Shown here in pieces: positions 47,719 through 61,198 of a DNA stretch of 64,000 nt (the first letter of the stretch is position 1; every line of letters begins with the position of its first letter). The notes under the pieces are model-generated. The model saw only the letters and a program-made list of their open reading frames with translations. It was not told the origin of the DNA and ran no database searches. The stretch is from contig JBAIAA010000788.1 in NCBI GenBank assembly GCA_037893245.1, positions 372,001 to 436,000 of the forward strand, in the 5' to 3' direction. The DNA is from Crossaster papposus (Eukaryota > Echinodermata > Asteroidea > Velatida > Solasteridae). The position numbers and the translations under genes are program-made.

Positions 47719-50087
47719 TCACTCAGCCTGCTCAGAAGGAACAGCAGAGTTAGAAGACAGAGATAGAGTATATCCACGTGTCTCACTCAGCCTGCTCAGA
47801 AGGAACAGCAGAGTTAGAAGACAGAGATAGAGTATATCCACGTGTCTCACTCAGCCTGCTCAGAAGGAACAGCAGAGGTAGAAGACAGAGATAGAGTATA
47901 TCCACGTGTCTGATCTACACTTCACTCAGCCTGCTCAAAAGAATCAGCATAGGTCGAAGACAGAGATAGAGTATATCCACGTGTCTGATCTACACCTCAC
48001 TCAGCCTGCTCAGAAGGAACAGCAGAGGTAGAAGACAGAGATAGAGTATATCAACGTGTCTGATCTACACCTCACTCAGCCTGCTCAGAAGGAACAGCAG
48101 AGGTAGAAGGCAGAGATAGAGTACATCCACGTGTCTCACTCAGCCTGCTCAGAAGGAACAGCAGAGGTAGAAGACAGAGATAGAGTATATCCACGTGTCT
48201 TATCTACACTTCACTCAGCCTGCTCAGAAGAATCAGCATAGGTAGAACACAGAGATAGAGTATATCCACGTGGCTCACTCAGCCTGCTCAAAAGGAACAG
48301 AAGAGGTAGAAGACAGAGATATAGTATATCCACGTGTCTGATCTACACCTCACTTAGCCTGCTCAGAAGAATCAGCAGAGGTAGAAGACAGAGATAGAGT
48401 ATATCCACGTGTGTGATCTACACCTCACTCAGCCTGCTCAGAAGGAACGGCAGAGGTAGAAGACAGAGATAGAGTATATCCACGTGTCTCACTCAGCCTG
48501 CTCAGAAGGAACAGCAGAGGTAGAAGACAGAGATATAGTATATCCACGTGTCTCTCTCAGCCTGCTCAGAAGGAACAGCAGAGGTAGAAGGCAGAAATAG
48601 AGTATATCCACGTGTCTGATCTACACCTCACTCAGCCTGCTCAGAAGGAACAGCAGAGGTAGAAGACAGAGATAGAGTATATCCACGTGTCTGATCTACA
48701 CCTCACTCAGCCTGCTCAGAAGGAACAGCAGAGGTAGAAGACAGAGATAGAGTATATCCACGTGTCTCACTCAGCCTGCTCAGAAGGAACAGCAGAGTTA
48801 GAAGACAGAGATAGAGTATATCCACGTGTCTTATCTACACTTCACTCAGCCTGCTCAGAAGAATCAGCATAGGTAGAAGACAGAGATAGAGTATATCCAC
48901 GTGTCTGATCTACACCTCACTCAACCTGCTCAGATGGAACAGCAGAGGTAAAAGACAGAGATAGAGTATATCCACGTGGCTCACTCAGCCTGCTCAGAAG
49001 GAACAGAAGAGGTAGAAGACAGAGATATAGTATATCCACGTGTCTGAACTACACCTCACTCAGCCTGCTCAGAAGGAACAGCAGAGGTAGAAGACAGAGA
49101 TAGAGTATATCCACGTGTCTGATCTACACCTCACTCAGCCTGCTCAGAAGGAACAGCAGAGGTAGAAGACAGAGATAGAGTATATCCACGTGTCTCACTC
49201 AGCCTGCTCAGAAGGAACAGCAGAGGTAGAAGACAGAGATATAGTATATCCACGTGTATCACTCAGCCTGCTCAGAAGGAACAGCAGAGTTAGAAGACAG
49301 AGATAGAGTATATCCACGTGTCTCACTCAGCCTGCTCAGAAGGAACAGCAGAGTTAGAAGACAGAGATAGAGTATATCCACGTGTCTCACTCAGCCTGCT
49401 CAGAAGGAACAGCAGAGGTAGAAGACAGAGATAGAGTATATCCACGTGTCTGATCTACACTTCACTCAGCCTGCTCAAAAGAATCAGCATAGGTAGAAGA
49501 CAGAGATAGAGTATATCCACGTGTCTGATCTACACCTCACTCAGCCTGCTCAGAAGGAACAGCAGAGGTAGAAGACAGAGATAGAGTATATCAACGTGTC
49601 TGATCTACACCTCACTCAGCCTGCTCAGAAGGAACAGCAGAGGTAGAAGGCAGAGATAGAGTACATCCACGTGTCTCACTCAGCCTGCTCAGAAGGAACA
49701 GCAGAGGTAGAAGACAGAGATAGAGTATATCCACGTGTCTTATCTACACTTCACTCAGCCTGCTCAGAAGAATCAGCATAGGTAGAAGACAGAGATAGAG
49801 TATATCCACGTGGCTCACTCAGCCTGCTCAGAAGGAACAGAAGAGGTAGAAGACAGAGATATAGTATATCCACGTGTCTGATCTACACCTCACTTAGCCT
49901 GCTCAGAAGAATCAGCAGAGGTAGAAGACAGAGATAGAGTATATCCACGTGTGTGATCTACACCTCACTCAGCCTGCTCAGAAGGAACGGCAGAGGTAGA
50001 AGACAGAGATAGAGTATATCCACGTGTCTCACTCAGCCTGCTCAGAAGGAACAGCAGAGGTAGAAGACAGAGATATAGTATATCCAC

Positions 50088-50857
50088 GTGTCTCTCTCAG
50101 CCTGCTCAGAAGGAACAGCAGAGGTAGAAGACAGAGATAGAGTATATCCACGTGTCTGATCTACACCTCACTCAGCCTGCTCAGAAGGAACAGCAGAGGT
50201 AGAAGACAGAGATAGAGTATATCCACGTGTCTGATCTACACCTCACTCAGCCTGCTCAGAAGGAACAGCAGAGGTAGAAGACAGAGATAGAGTATATCCA
50301 CGTGTCTCACTCAGCCTGCTCAGAAGGAACAGCAGAGTTAGAAGACAGAGATAGAGTATATCCACGTGTCTCACTCAGCCTGCTCAGAAGGAACAGCAGA
50401 GGTAGAAGACAGAGATAGAGTATATCCACGTGTCTTATCTACACTTCACTCAGCCTGCTCAGAAGAATCAGCATAGGTAGAAGACAGAGATAGAGTATAT
50501 CCACGTGTCTGATCTACACCTCACTCAGCCTGCTCAGATGGAACAGCAGAGGTAGAAGACAGAGATAGAGTATATCCACGTGGCTCACTCAGCCTGCTCA
50601 GAAGGAACAGAAGAGGTAGAAGACAGAGATATAGTATATCCACGTGTCTGATCTACACCTCACTTAGCCTGCTCAGAAGAATCAGCAGAGGTAGAAGACA
50701 GAGATAGAGTATATCCACGTGTGTGATCTACACCTCACTCAGCCTGCTCAGAAGGAACGGCAGAGGTAGAAGACAGAGATAGAGTATATCCACGTGTCTC
50801 ACTCAGCCTGCTCAGAAGGAACAGCAGAGGTAGAAGACAGAGATATAGTATATCCAC
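50088..50857 (+). repeat. 770-bp 11-monomer HOR derivative
   Basis: Units: S, L, L, S (GAGTTAGAAG), S, L (GTCTTATC), L (CAGATGG), S (GTGGCTC), L, L (GTGTGTGATC), S. The sum is 6x75 + 5x64 = 770. It is the 16-mer without the AGAATCAGCATAGG/ATCAACGTG/GTACATCC group. It recurs at 54408-55177. Confidence 0.88.
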
Positions 50858-51552
50858 GTGTCTCTCTCAGCCTGCTCAGAAGGAACAGCAGAGGTAGAAG
50901 ACAGAGATAGAGTATATCCACGTGTCTGATCTACACCTCACTCAGCCTGCTCAGAAGGAACAGCAGAGGTAGAAGACAGAGATAGAGTATATCCACGTGT
51001 CTCACTCAGCCTGCTCAGAAGGAACAGCAGAGTTAGAAGACAGAGATAGAGTATATCCACGTGTCTCACTCAGCCTGCTCAGAAGGAACAGCAGAGGTAG
51101 AAGACAGAGATAGAGTATATCCACGTGTCTTATCTACACTTCACTCAGCCTGCTCAGAAGAATCAGCATAGGTAGAAGACAGAGATAGAGTATATCCACG
51201 TGTCTGATCTACACCTCACTCAGCCTGCTCAGATGGAACAGCAGAGGTAGAAGACAGAGATAGAGTATATCCACGTGGCTCACTCAGCCTGCTCAGAAGG
51301 AACAGAAGAGGTAGAAGACAGAGATATAGTATATCCACGTGTCTGATCTACACCTCACTTAGCCTGCTCAGAAGAATCAGCAGAGGTAGAAGACAGAGAT
51401 AGAGTATATCCACGTGTGTGATCTACACCTCACTCAGCCTGCTCAGAAGGAACGGCAGAGGTAGAAGACAGAGATAGAGTATATCCACGTGTCTCACTCA
51501 GCCTGCTCAGAAGGAACAGCAGAGGTAGAAGACAGAGATATAGTATATCCAC
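50858..51552 (+). repeat. 695-bp 10-monomer HOR derivative
   Basis: It has the same order as the preceding 770-bp unit with one L monomer fewer (S, L, S, S, L, L, S, L, L, S; 5x75 + 5x64 = 695). It recurs at 55178-55872. Confidence 0.87.
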
Positions 51553-51622
51553 GTGTCTCTCTCAGCCTGCTCAGAAGGAACAGCAGAGGTAGAAGACAGA
51601 GATAGAGTATATCCACGTGTCT

Positions 51623-52038
51623 CACTCAGCCTGCTCAGAAGGAACAGCAGAGGTAGAAGACAGAGATATAGTATATCCACGTGTCTCTTTCAGCCTGCTC
51701 AGAAGGAACAGCAGAGGTAGAAGACAGAGATAGAGTATATCCACGTGTCTGATCTACACCTCACTCAGCCTGCTCAGATGGAACAGCAGAGGTAGAAGAC
51801 AGAGATAGAGTATATCCACGTGGCTCACTCAGCCTGCTCAGAAGGAACAGAAGAGGTAGAAGACAGAGATATAGTATATCCACGTGTCTGAACTACACCT
51901 CACTCAGCCTGCTCAGAAGGAACAGCAGAGGTAGAAGACAGAGATAGAGTATATCCACGTGTCTGATCTACACCTCACTCAGCCTGCTCAGAAGGAACAG
52001 CAGAGGTAGAAGACAGAGATAGAGTATATCCACGTGTA
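51623..52038 (+). repeat. Segment between the two 3.9-kb blocks
   Basis: About 416 bp of ordinary monomers (S with GTGTCTCTTTCAG, L with CAGATGG, GTGGCTC S, GTCTGAACTAC L, L) separates the end of the left block from the start of the right block. It contains no non-satellite sequence. Its order resembles the region before 49,260 rather than that before 47,719. Confidence 0.85.
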
Positions 52039-55000
52039 TCACTCAGCCTGCTCAGAAGGAACAGCAGAGTTAGAAGACAGAGATAGAGTATATCCACGTG
52101 TCTCACTCAGCCTGCTCAGAAGGAACAGCAGAGTTAGAAGACAGAGATAGAGTATATCCACGTGTCTCACTCAGCCTGCTCAGAAGGAACAGCAGAGGTA
52201 GAAGACAGAGATAGAGTATATCCACGTGTCTGATCTACACTTCACTCAGCCTGCTCAAAAGAATCAGCATAGGTCGAAGACAGAGATAGAGTATATCCAC
52301 GTGTCTGATCTACACCTCACTCAGCCTGCTCAGAAGGAACAGCAGAGGTAGAAGACAGAGATAGAGTATATCAACGTGTCTGATCTACACCTCACTCAGC
52401 CTGCTCAGAAGGAACAGCAGAGGTAGAAGGCAGAGATAGAGTACATCCACGTGTCTCACTCAGCCTGCTCAGAAGGAACAGCAGAGGTAGAAGACAGAGA
52501 TAGAGTATATCCACGTGTCTTATCTACACTTCACTCAGCCTGCTCAGAAGAATCAGCATAGGTAGAACACAGAGATAGAGTATATCCACGTGGCTCACTC
52601 AGCCTGCTCAGAAGGAACAGAAGAGGTAGAAGACAGAGATATAGTATATCCACGTGTCTGATCTACACCTCACTTAGCCTGCTCAGAAGAATCAGCAGAG
52701 GTAGAAGACAGAGATAGAGTATATCCACGTGTGTGATCTACACCTCACTCAGCCTGCTCAGAAGGAACGGCAGAGGTAGAAGACAGAGATAGAGTATATC
52801 CACGTGTCTCACTCAGCCTGCTCAGAAGGAACAGCAGAGGTAGAAGACAGAGATATAGTATATCCACGTGTCTCTCTCAGCCTGCTCAGAAGGAACAGCA
52901 GAGGTAGAAGGCAGAAATAGAGTATATCCACGTGTCTGATCTACACCTCACTCAGCCTGCTCAGAAGGAACAGCAGAGGTAGAAGACAGAGATAGAGTAT
53001 ATCCACGTGTCTGATCTACACCTCACTCAGCCTGCTCAGAAGGAACAGCAGAGGTAGAAGACAGAGATAGAGTATATCCACGTGTCTCACTCAGCCTGCT
53101 CAGAAGGAACAGCAGAGTTAGAAGACAGAGATAGAGTATATCCACGTGTCTTATCTACACTTCACTCAGCCTGCTCAGAAGAATCAGCATAGGTAGAAGA
53201 CAGAGATAGAGTATATCCACGTGTCTGATCTACACCTCACTCAACCTGCTCAGATGGAACAGCAGAGGTAGAAGACAGAGATAGAGTATATCCACGTGGC
53301 TCACTCAGCCTGCTCAGAAGGAACAGAAGAGGTAGAAGACAGAGATATAGTATATCCACGTGTCTGAACTACACCTCACTCAGCCTGCTCAGAAGGAACA
53401 GCAGAGGTAGAAGACAGAGATAGAGTATATCCACGTGTCTGATCTACACCTCACTCAGCCTGCTCAGAAGGAACAGCAGAGGTAGAAGACAGAGATAGAG
53501 TATATCCACGTGTCTCACTCAGCCTGCTCAGAAGGAACAGCAGAGGTAGAAGACAGAGATATAGTATATCCACGTGTATCACTCAGCCTGCTCAGAAGGA
53601 ACAGCAGAGTTAGAAGACAGAGATAGAGTATATCCACGTGTCTCACTCAGCCTGCTCAGAAGGAACAGCAGAGTTAGAAGACAGAGATAGAGTATATCCA
53701 CGTGTCTCACTCAGCCTGCTCAGAAGGAACAGCAGAGGTAGAAGACAGAGATAGAGTATATCCACGTGTCTGATCTACACTTCACTCAGCCTGCTCAAAA
53801 GAATCAGCATAGGTAGAAGACAGAGATAGAGTATATCCACGTGTCTGATCTACACCTCACTCAGCCTGCTCAGAAGGAACAGCAGAGGTAGAAGACAGAG
53901 ATAGAGTATATCAACGTGTCTGATCTACACCTCACTCAGCCTGCTCAGAAGGAACAGCAGAGGTAGAAGGCAGAGATAGAGTACATCCACGTGTCTCACT
54001 CAGCCTGCTCAGAAGGAACAGCAGAGGTAGAAGACAGAGATAGAGTATATCCACGTGTCTTATCTACACTTCACTCAGCCTGCTCAGAAGAATCAGCATA
54101 GGTAGAAGACAGAGATAGAGTATATCCACGTGGCTCACTCAGCCTGCTCAGAAGGAACAGAAGAGGTAGAAGACAGAGATATAGTATATCCACGTGTCTG
54201 ATCTACACCTCACTTAGCCTGCTCAGAAGAATCAGCAGAGGTAGAAGACAGAGATAGAGTATATCCACGTGTGTGATCTACACCTCACTCAGCCTGCTCA
54301 GAAGGAACGGCAGAGGTAGAAGACAGAGATAGAGTATATCCACGTGTCTCACTCAGCCTGCTCAGAAGGAACAGCAGAGGTAGAAGACAGAGATACAGTA
54401 TATCCACGTGTCTCTCTCAGCCTGCTCAGAAGGAACAGCAGAGGTAGAAGACAGAGATAGAGTATATCCACGTGTCTGATCTACACCTCACTCAGCCTGC
54501 TCAGAAGGAACAGCAGAGGTAGAAGACAGAGATAGAGTATATCCACGTGTCTGATCTACACCTCACTCAGCCTGCTCAGAAGGAACAGCAGAGGTAGAAG
54601 ACAGAGATAGAGTATATCCACGTGTCTCACTCAGCCTGCTCAGAAGGAACAGCAGAGTTAGAAGACAGAGATAGAGTATATCCACGTGTCTCACTCAGCC
54701 TGCTCAGAAGGAACAGCAGAGGTAGAAGACAGAGATAGAGTATATCCACGTGTCTTATCTACACTTCACTCAGCCTGCTCAGAAGAATCAGCATAGGTAG
54801 AAGACAGAGATAGAGTATATCCACGTGTCTGATCTACACCTCACTCAGCCTGCTCAGATGGAACAGCAGAGGTAGAAGACAGAGATAGAGTATATCCACG
54901 TGGCTCACTCAGCCTGCTCAGAAGGAACAGAAGAGGTAGAAGACAGAGATATAGTATATCCACGTGTCTGATCTACACCTCACTTAGCCTGCTCAGAAGA

Positions 55001-55942
55001 ATCAGCAGAGGTAGAAGACAGAGATAGAGTATATCCACGTGTGTGATCTACACCTCACTCAGCCTGCTCAGAAGGAACGGCAGAGGTAGAAGACAGAGAT
55101 AGAGTATATCCACGTGTCTCACTCAGCCTGCTCAGAAGGAACAGCAGAGGTAGAAGACAGAGATATAGTATATCCACGTGTCTCTCTCAGCCTGCTCAGA
55201 AGGAACAGCAGAGGTAGAAGACAGAGATAGAGTATATCCACGTGTCTGATCTACACCTCACTCAGCCTGCTCAGAAGGAACAGCAGAGGTAGAAGACAGA
55301 GATAGAGTATATCCACGTGTCTCACTCAGCCTGCTCAGAAGGAACAGCAGAGTTAGAAGACAGAGATAGAGTATATCCACGTGTCTCACTCAGCCTGCTC
55401 AGAAGGAACAGCAGAGGTAGAAGACAGAGATAGAGTATATCCACGTGTCTTATCTACACTTCACTCAGCCTGCTCAGAAGAATCAGCATAGGTAGAAGAC
55501 AGAGATAGAGTATATCCACGTGTCTGATCTACACCTCACTCAGCCTGCTCAGATGGAACAGCAGAGGTAGAAGACAGAGATAGAGTATATCCACGTGGCT
55601 CACTCAGCCTGCTCAGAAGGAACAGAAGAGGTAGAAGACAGAGATATAGTATATCCACGTGTCTGATCTACACCTCACTTAGCCTGCTCAGAAGAATCAG
55701 CAGAGGTAGAAGACAGAGATAGAGTATATCCACGTGTGTGATCTACACCTCACTCAGCCTGCTCAGAAGGAACGGCAGAGGTAGAAGACAGAGATAGAGT
55801 ATATCCACGTGTCTCACTCAGCCTGCTCAGAAGGAACAGCAGAGGTAGAAGACAGAGATATAGTATATCCACGTGTCTCTCTCAGCCTGCTCAGAAGGAA
55901 CAGCAGAGGTAGAAGACAGAGATAGAGTATATCCACGTGTCT
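52039..55942 (+). repeat. 3.9-kb duplicated block, right copy
   Basis: Counterpart of 47719-51622 with three differences seen. It ends where an L unit (GTCTGATC) replaces the S unit of the left copy at 51623. Such near-identity means a very recent unequal exchange, or, less likely, an assembly artefact of collapsed and duplicated reads. Confidence 0.94.
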
Positions 55943-56995
55943 GATCTACACCTCACTCAGCCTGCTCAGAAGGAACAGCAGAGGTAGAAGACAGAGATAG
56001 AGTATATCCACGTGTCTGATCTACACCTCACTCAGCCTGCTCAGAAGGAACAGCAGAGGTAGAAGACAGAGATAGAGTATATCCACGTGTCTCACTCAGC
56101 CTGCTCAGAAGGAACAGCAGAGGTAGAAGACAGAGATAGAGTATATCCACGTGTCTCACTCAGCCTGCTCAGAAGGAACAGCAGAGTTAGAAGACAGAGA
56201 TAGAGTATATCCACGTGTCTCACTCAGCCTGCTCAGAAGGAACAGCAGAGGTAGAAGACAGAGATAGAGTATATCCACGTGTCTGATCTACACTTCACTC
56301 AGCCTGCTCAGAAGAATCAGCATAGGTAGAAGACAGAGATAGAGTATATCCACGTGTCTGATCTACACCTCACTCAGCCTGCTCAGAAGGAACAGCAGAG
56401 GTAGAAGACAGAGATAGAGTATATCAACGTGTCTGATCTACACCTCACTCAGCCTGCTCAGAAGAAACAGCAGAGGTAGAAGGCAGAAATAGAGTACATC
56501 CACGTGTCTCACTCAGCCTGCTCAGAAGGAACAGCAGAGGTAGAAGACAGAGATAGAGTATATCCACGTGTCTTATCTACACTTCACTCAGCCTGCTCAG
56601 AAGAATCAGCATAGGTAGAAGACAGAGATAGAGTATATCCACGTGTCTGATCTACACCTCACTCAGCCTGCTCAGATGGAACAGCAGAGGTAGAAGACAG
56701 AGATAGAGTATATCCACGTGGCTCACTCAGCCTGCTCAGAAGGAACAGAAGAGGTAGAAGACAGAGATATAGTATATCCACGTGTCTGATCTACACCTCA
56801 CTCAGCCTGCTCAGAAGGAACAGCAGAGGTAGAAGACAGAGATAGAGTACATCCACGTGTCTGATCTACACCTCACTCAGCCTGCTCAGAAGGAACAGCA
56901 GAGGTAGAAGACAGAGATAGAGTATATCCACGTGTCTCACTCAGCCTGCTCAGAAGGAACAGCAGAGGTAGAAGACAGAGATAGAGTATATCCAC
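55943..56995 (+). repeat. Zone F HOR segment after the 3.9-kb block
   Basis: The 16-mer order resumes (L, L, S, S, GAGTTAGAAG S, S, AGAATCAGCATAGG L, ATCAACGTG, GTACATCC, GTCTTATC, CAGATGG, GTGGCTC). It then gives way to plain L and S units up to 56995. AGAAGAAACAGC and GGCAGAAATAG at about 56463-56488 are private. Confidence 0.78.
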
Positions 56996-57904
56996 GTGTA
57001 TCACTCAGCCTGCTCAGAAGGAACAGCAGAGTTAGAAGACAGAGATAGAGTATATCCACGTGTCTCACTCAGCCTGCTCAAAAGGAACAGCAGAGTTAGA
57101 AGACAGAGATAGAGTATATCCACGTGTCTCACTCAGCCTGCTCAGAAGGAACAGCAGAGGTAGAAGACAGAGATAGAGTATATCCACGTGTCTGATCTAC
57201 ACTTCATTCAGCCTGCTCAGAAGAATCAGCATAGGTAGAAGACAGAGATAGAGTATATCCACGTGTCTGATCTACACCTCACTCAGCCTGCTCAGAAGGA
57301 ACAGCAGAGGTAGAAGACAGAGATAGAGTATATCAACGTGTCTGATCTACACCTCACTCAGCCTGCTCAGAAGGAACAGCAGAGGTAGAAGGCAGAGATA
57401 GAGTACATCCACGTGTCTCACTCAGCCTGCTCAGAAGGAACAGCAGAGGTAGAAGACAGAGATAGAGTATATCCACGTGTCTTATCTACACTTCACTCAG
57501 CCTGCTCAGAAGAATCAGCATAGGTAGAAGACAGAGATAGAGTATATCCACGTGTCTGATCTACACCTCACTCAGCCTGCTCAGATGGAACAGCAGAGGT
57601 AGAAGACAGAGATAGAGTATATCCACGTGGCTCACTCAGCCTGCTCAGAAGGAACAGAAGAGGTAGAAGACAGAGATATAGTATATCCACGTGTCTGATC
57701 TACACCTCACTTAGCCTGCTCAGAAGAATCAGCAGAGGTAGAAGACAGAGATAGAGTATATCCACGTGTGTGATCTACACCTCACTCAGCCTGCTCAGAA
57801 GGAACGGCAGAGGTAGATGACAGAGATAGAGTATATCCACGTGTCTCACTCAGCCTGCTCAGAAGGAACAGCAGAGGTAGAAGACAGAGATAGAGTATAT
57901 CCAC
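56996..57904 (+). repeat. 909-bp tandem duplication, copy 1
   Basis: It starts at an S unit with GTGTATCACTC (56996) followed by a CTCAAAAGG/GAGTTAGAAG S unit, and the same pair recurs at 57905. Arithmetic fits 7 L + 6 S (13 monomers). Private differences include TTCATTCAGCC near 57205 and GTAGATGACAG near 57813. Confidence 0.84.
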
Positions 57905-58813
57905 GTGTATCACTCAGCCTGCTCAGAAGGAACAGCAGAGTTAGAAGACAGAGATAGAGTATATCCACGTGTCTCACTCAGCCTGCTCAAAAGGAACAGC
58001 AGAGTTAGAAGACAGAGATAGAGTATATCCACGTGTCTCACTCAGCCTGCTCAGAAGGAACAGCAGAGGTAGAAGACAGAGATAGAGTATATCCACGTGT
58101 CTGATCTACACTTCACTCAGCCTGCTCAGAAGAATCAGCATAGGTAGAAGACAGAGATAGAGTATATCCACGTGTCTGATCTACACCTCACTCAGCCTGC
58201 TCAGAAGGAACAGCAGAGGTAGAAGACAGAGATAGAGTATATCAACGTGTCTGATCTACACCTCACTCAGCCTGCTCAGAAGGAACAGCAGAGGTAGAAG
58301 GCAGAGATAGAGTACATCCACGTGTCTCACTCAGCCTGCTCAGAAGGAACAGCAGAGGTAGAAGACAGAGATAGAGTATATCCACGTGTCTTATCTACAC
58401 TTCACTCAGCCTGCTCAGAAGAATCAGCATAGGTAGAAGACAGAGATACAGTATATCCACGTGTCTGATCTACACCTCACTCAGCCTGCTCAGATGGAAC
58501 AGCAGAGGTAGAAGACAGAGATAGAGTATATCCACGTGGCTCACTCAGCCTGCTCAGAAGGAACAGAAGAGGTAGAAGACAGAGATATAGTATATCCACG
58601 TGTCTGATCTACACCTCACTTAGCCTGCTCAGAAGAATCAGCAGAGGTAGAAGCCAGAGATAGAGTATATCCACGTTTGTGATCTACACCTCACTCAGCC
58701 TGCTCAGAAGGAACGGCAGAGGTAGAAGACAGAGATAGAGTATATCCACGTGTCTCACTCAGCCTGCTCAGAAGGAACAGCAGAGGTAGAAGACAGAGAT
58801 ATAGTATATCCAC
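57905..58813 (+). repeat. 909-bp tandem duplication, copy 2
   Basis: It repeats the slot order of 56996-57904 and ends at the GTGTCTCTCTCAG slot at 58814. Private changes are GATACAG near 58446, GAAGCCAGAG near 58653 and CCACGTTTGTG near 58673. Confidence 0.84.
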
Positions 58814-61198
58814 GTGTCTCTCTCAGCCTGCTCAGAAGGAACAGCAGAGGTAGAAGACAGAGATAGAGTATATCCACGGGTCTGATCTACACCTCACTCA
58901 GCCTGCTCAGAAGGAACAGCAGAGGTAGAAGACAGAGATAGAGTATATCCACGTGTCTGATCTACACCTCACTCAGCCTGCTCAGAAGGAACAGCAGAGG
59001 TAGAAGACAGAGATAGAGTATATCCACGTGTCTCACTCAGCCTGCTCAGAAGGAACAGCAGAGTTAGAAGACAGAGATAGAGTATATCCACGTGTCTCAC
59101 CCAGCCTGCTCAGAAGGAACAGCAGAGGTAGAAGACAGAGATAGAGTATATCCACGTGTCTCACTCAGCCTGCTCAGAAGGAACAGCAGAGGTAGAAGAC
59201 AGAGATAGAGTATATCCACGTGTCTGATCTACACTTCACTCAGCCTGCTCAGAAGAATCAGCATAGGTAGAAGACAGAGATAGAGTATATCCACGTGTCT
59301 CACTCAGCCTGCTCAGAAGGAACAGCAGAGGTAGAAGACAGAGATAGAGTATATCCACGTGTCTGATCTACACTTCACTCAGCCTGCTCAGAAGAATCAG
59401 CATAGGTAGAAGACAGAGATAGAGTATATCCACGTGTCTGATCTACACTTCACTCAGCCTGCTCAGAAGAATCAGCATAGGTAGAAGACAGAGATAGAGT
59501 ATATCCACGTGTCTCACTCAGCCTGCTCAGAAGGAACAGCAGAGGTAGAAGACAGATATAGTGTATATCCACGTGTCTTATCTACACTTCACTCAGCCTG
59601 CTCAGAAGAATCAGCATAGGTAGAAGACAGAGATAGAGTATATCCACGTGTCTGATCTACACCTCACTCAGCCTGCTCAGATGGAACAGCAGAGGTAGAA
59701 GACAGAGATATAGTATATCCACGTGTCTGATCTACACCTCACTTAGCCTGCTCAGAAGAATCAGCAGAGGTAGAAGACAGAGATAGAGTATATCCACGTG
59801 TGTGATCTACACCTCACTCAGCCTGCTCAGAAGGAACGGCAGAGGTAGAAGACAGAGATAGAGTATATCCACGTGTCTCACTCAGCCTGCTCAGAAGGAA
59901 CATCAGAGGTAGAAGACAGAGATATAGTATATCCACGTGTCTCTCTCAGCCTGCTCAGAAGGAACAGCAGAGGTAGAAGACAGAGATAGAGTATACTCAC
60001 GTGTCTGATCTACACCTCACTCAGCCTGCTCAGAAGGAACAGCAGAGGTAGAAGACAGAGATAGAGTATATCCACGTGTCTGATCTACACCTCACTCAGC
60101 CTGCTCAGAAGGAACAGCAGAGGTAGAAGACAGAGATAGAGTATATCCACGTGTCTGATCTACACCTCACTCAGCCTGCTCAGAAGGAACAGCAGAGGTA
60201 GAAGACAGAGATAGAGTATATCCACGTGTCTCACTCAGCCTGCTCAGAAGGAACAGCAGAGGTAGAAGACAGAGATAGAGTATATCCACGTGTATCACTC
60301 AGCCTGCTCAGAAGGAACAGCAGAGTTAGAAGACAGAGATAGAGTATATCCACGTGTCTCACTCAGCCTGCTCAAAAGGAACAGCAGAGTTAGAAGACAG
60401 AGATAGAGTATATCCACGTGTCTCACTCAGCCTGCTCAGAAGGAACAGCAGAGGTAGAAGACAGAGATAGAGTATATCCACGTGTCTGATCTACACTTCA
60501 CTCAGCCTGCTCAGAAGAATCAGCATAGGTAGAAGACAGAGATAGAGTATATCCACGTGTCTGATCTACACCTCACTCAGCCTGCTCAGAAGGAACAGCA
60601 GAGGTAGAAGACAGAGATAGAGTATATCAACGTGTCTGATCTACACCTCACTCAGCCTGCTCAGAAGGAACAGCAGAGGTAGAAGGCAGAGATAGAGTAC
60701 ATCCACGTGTCTCACTCAGCCTGCTCAGAAGGAACAGCAGAGGTAGAAGACAGAGATAGAGTATATCCACGTGTCTTATCTACACTTCACTCAGCCTGCT
60801 CAGAAGAATCAGCATAGGTAGAAGACAGAGATAGAGTATATCCACGTGTCTGATCTACACCTCACTCAGCCTGCTCAGATGGAACAGCAGAGGTAGAAGA
60901 CAGAGATAGAGTATATCCACGTGGCTCACTCAGCCTGCTCAGAAGGAACAGAAGAGGTAGAAGACAGAGATATAGTATATCCACGTGTCTGATCTACACC
61001 TCACTTAGCCTGCTCAGAAGAATCAGCAGAGGTAGAAGACAGAGATAGAGTATATCCACGTGTGTGATCTACACCTCACTCAGCCTGCTCAGAAGGAACG
61101 GCAGAGGTAGAAGACAGAGATAGAGTATATCCACGTGTCTCACTCAGCCTGCTCAGAAGGAACAGCAGAGGTAGAAGACAGAGATATAGTATATCCAC
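58814..61198 (+). repeat. Zone F HOR variants (1,123- and 1,262-bp spacing)
   Basis: GTGTCTCTCTCAG slots at 58814, 59937 and 61199 bound two variants. The first is also 1,123 bp but differs in content: the AGAATCAGCATAGG L unit occurs several times within 59,222-59,640 and the GTGGCTC slot is lost. The second is 1,262 bp and contains another GTGTATCACTC/CTCAAAAGG pair at 60290. Confidence 0.78.

Larger units (their letters stand above)
47719..51622 (+). repeat. 3.9-kb duplicated block, left copy (4,320-bp spacing)
   Basis: Compared line by line with 52039-55942 at a constant 4,320-bp offset. I found three differences in 3,904 bp, all transitions: 48291 A/G, 48951 A/G and 50076 T/C (left/right). 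Private markers shared by both copies include GGTCGAAGAC (47953 and 52273), GTAGAACACAG (48243 and 52563), TCAACCTGC and GGCAGAAATAG. Within it the GTGTCTCTCTCAG slot is spaced 1,540, 770 and 695 bp. Confidence 0.94.

Noticed and set aside
51623-52038. Possible insertion element between the two 3.9-kb blocks
   Set aside because: The segment consists of ordinary L and S monomers in zone F order with no foreign sequence, so it is only the unmatched part of the 4,320-bp period.
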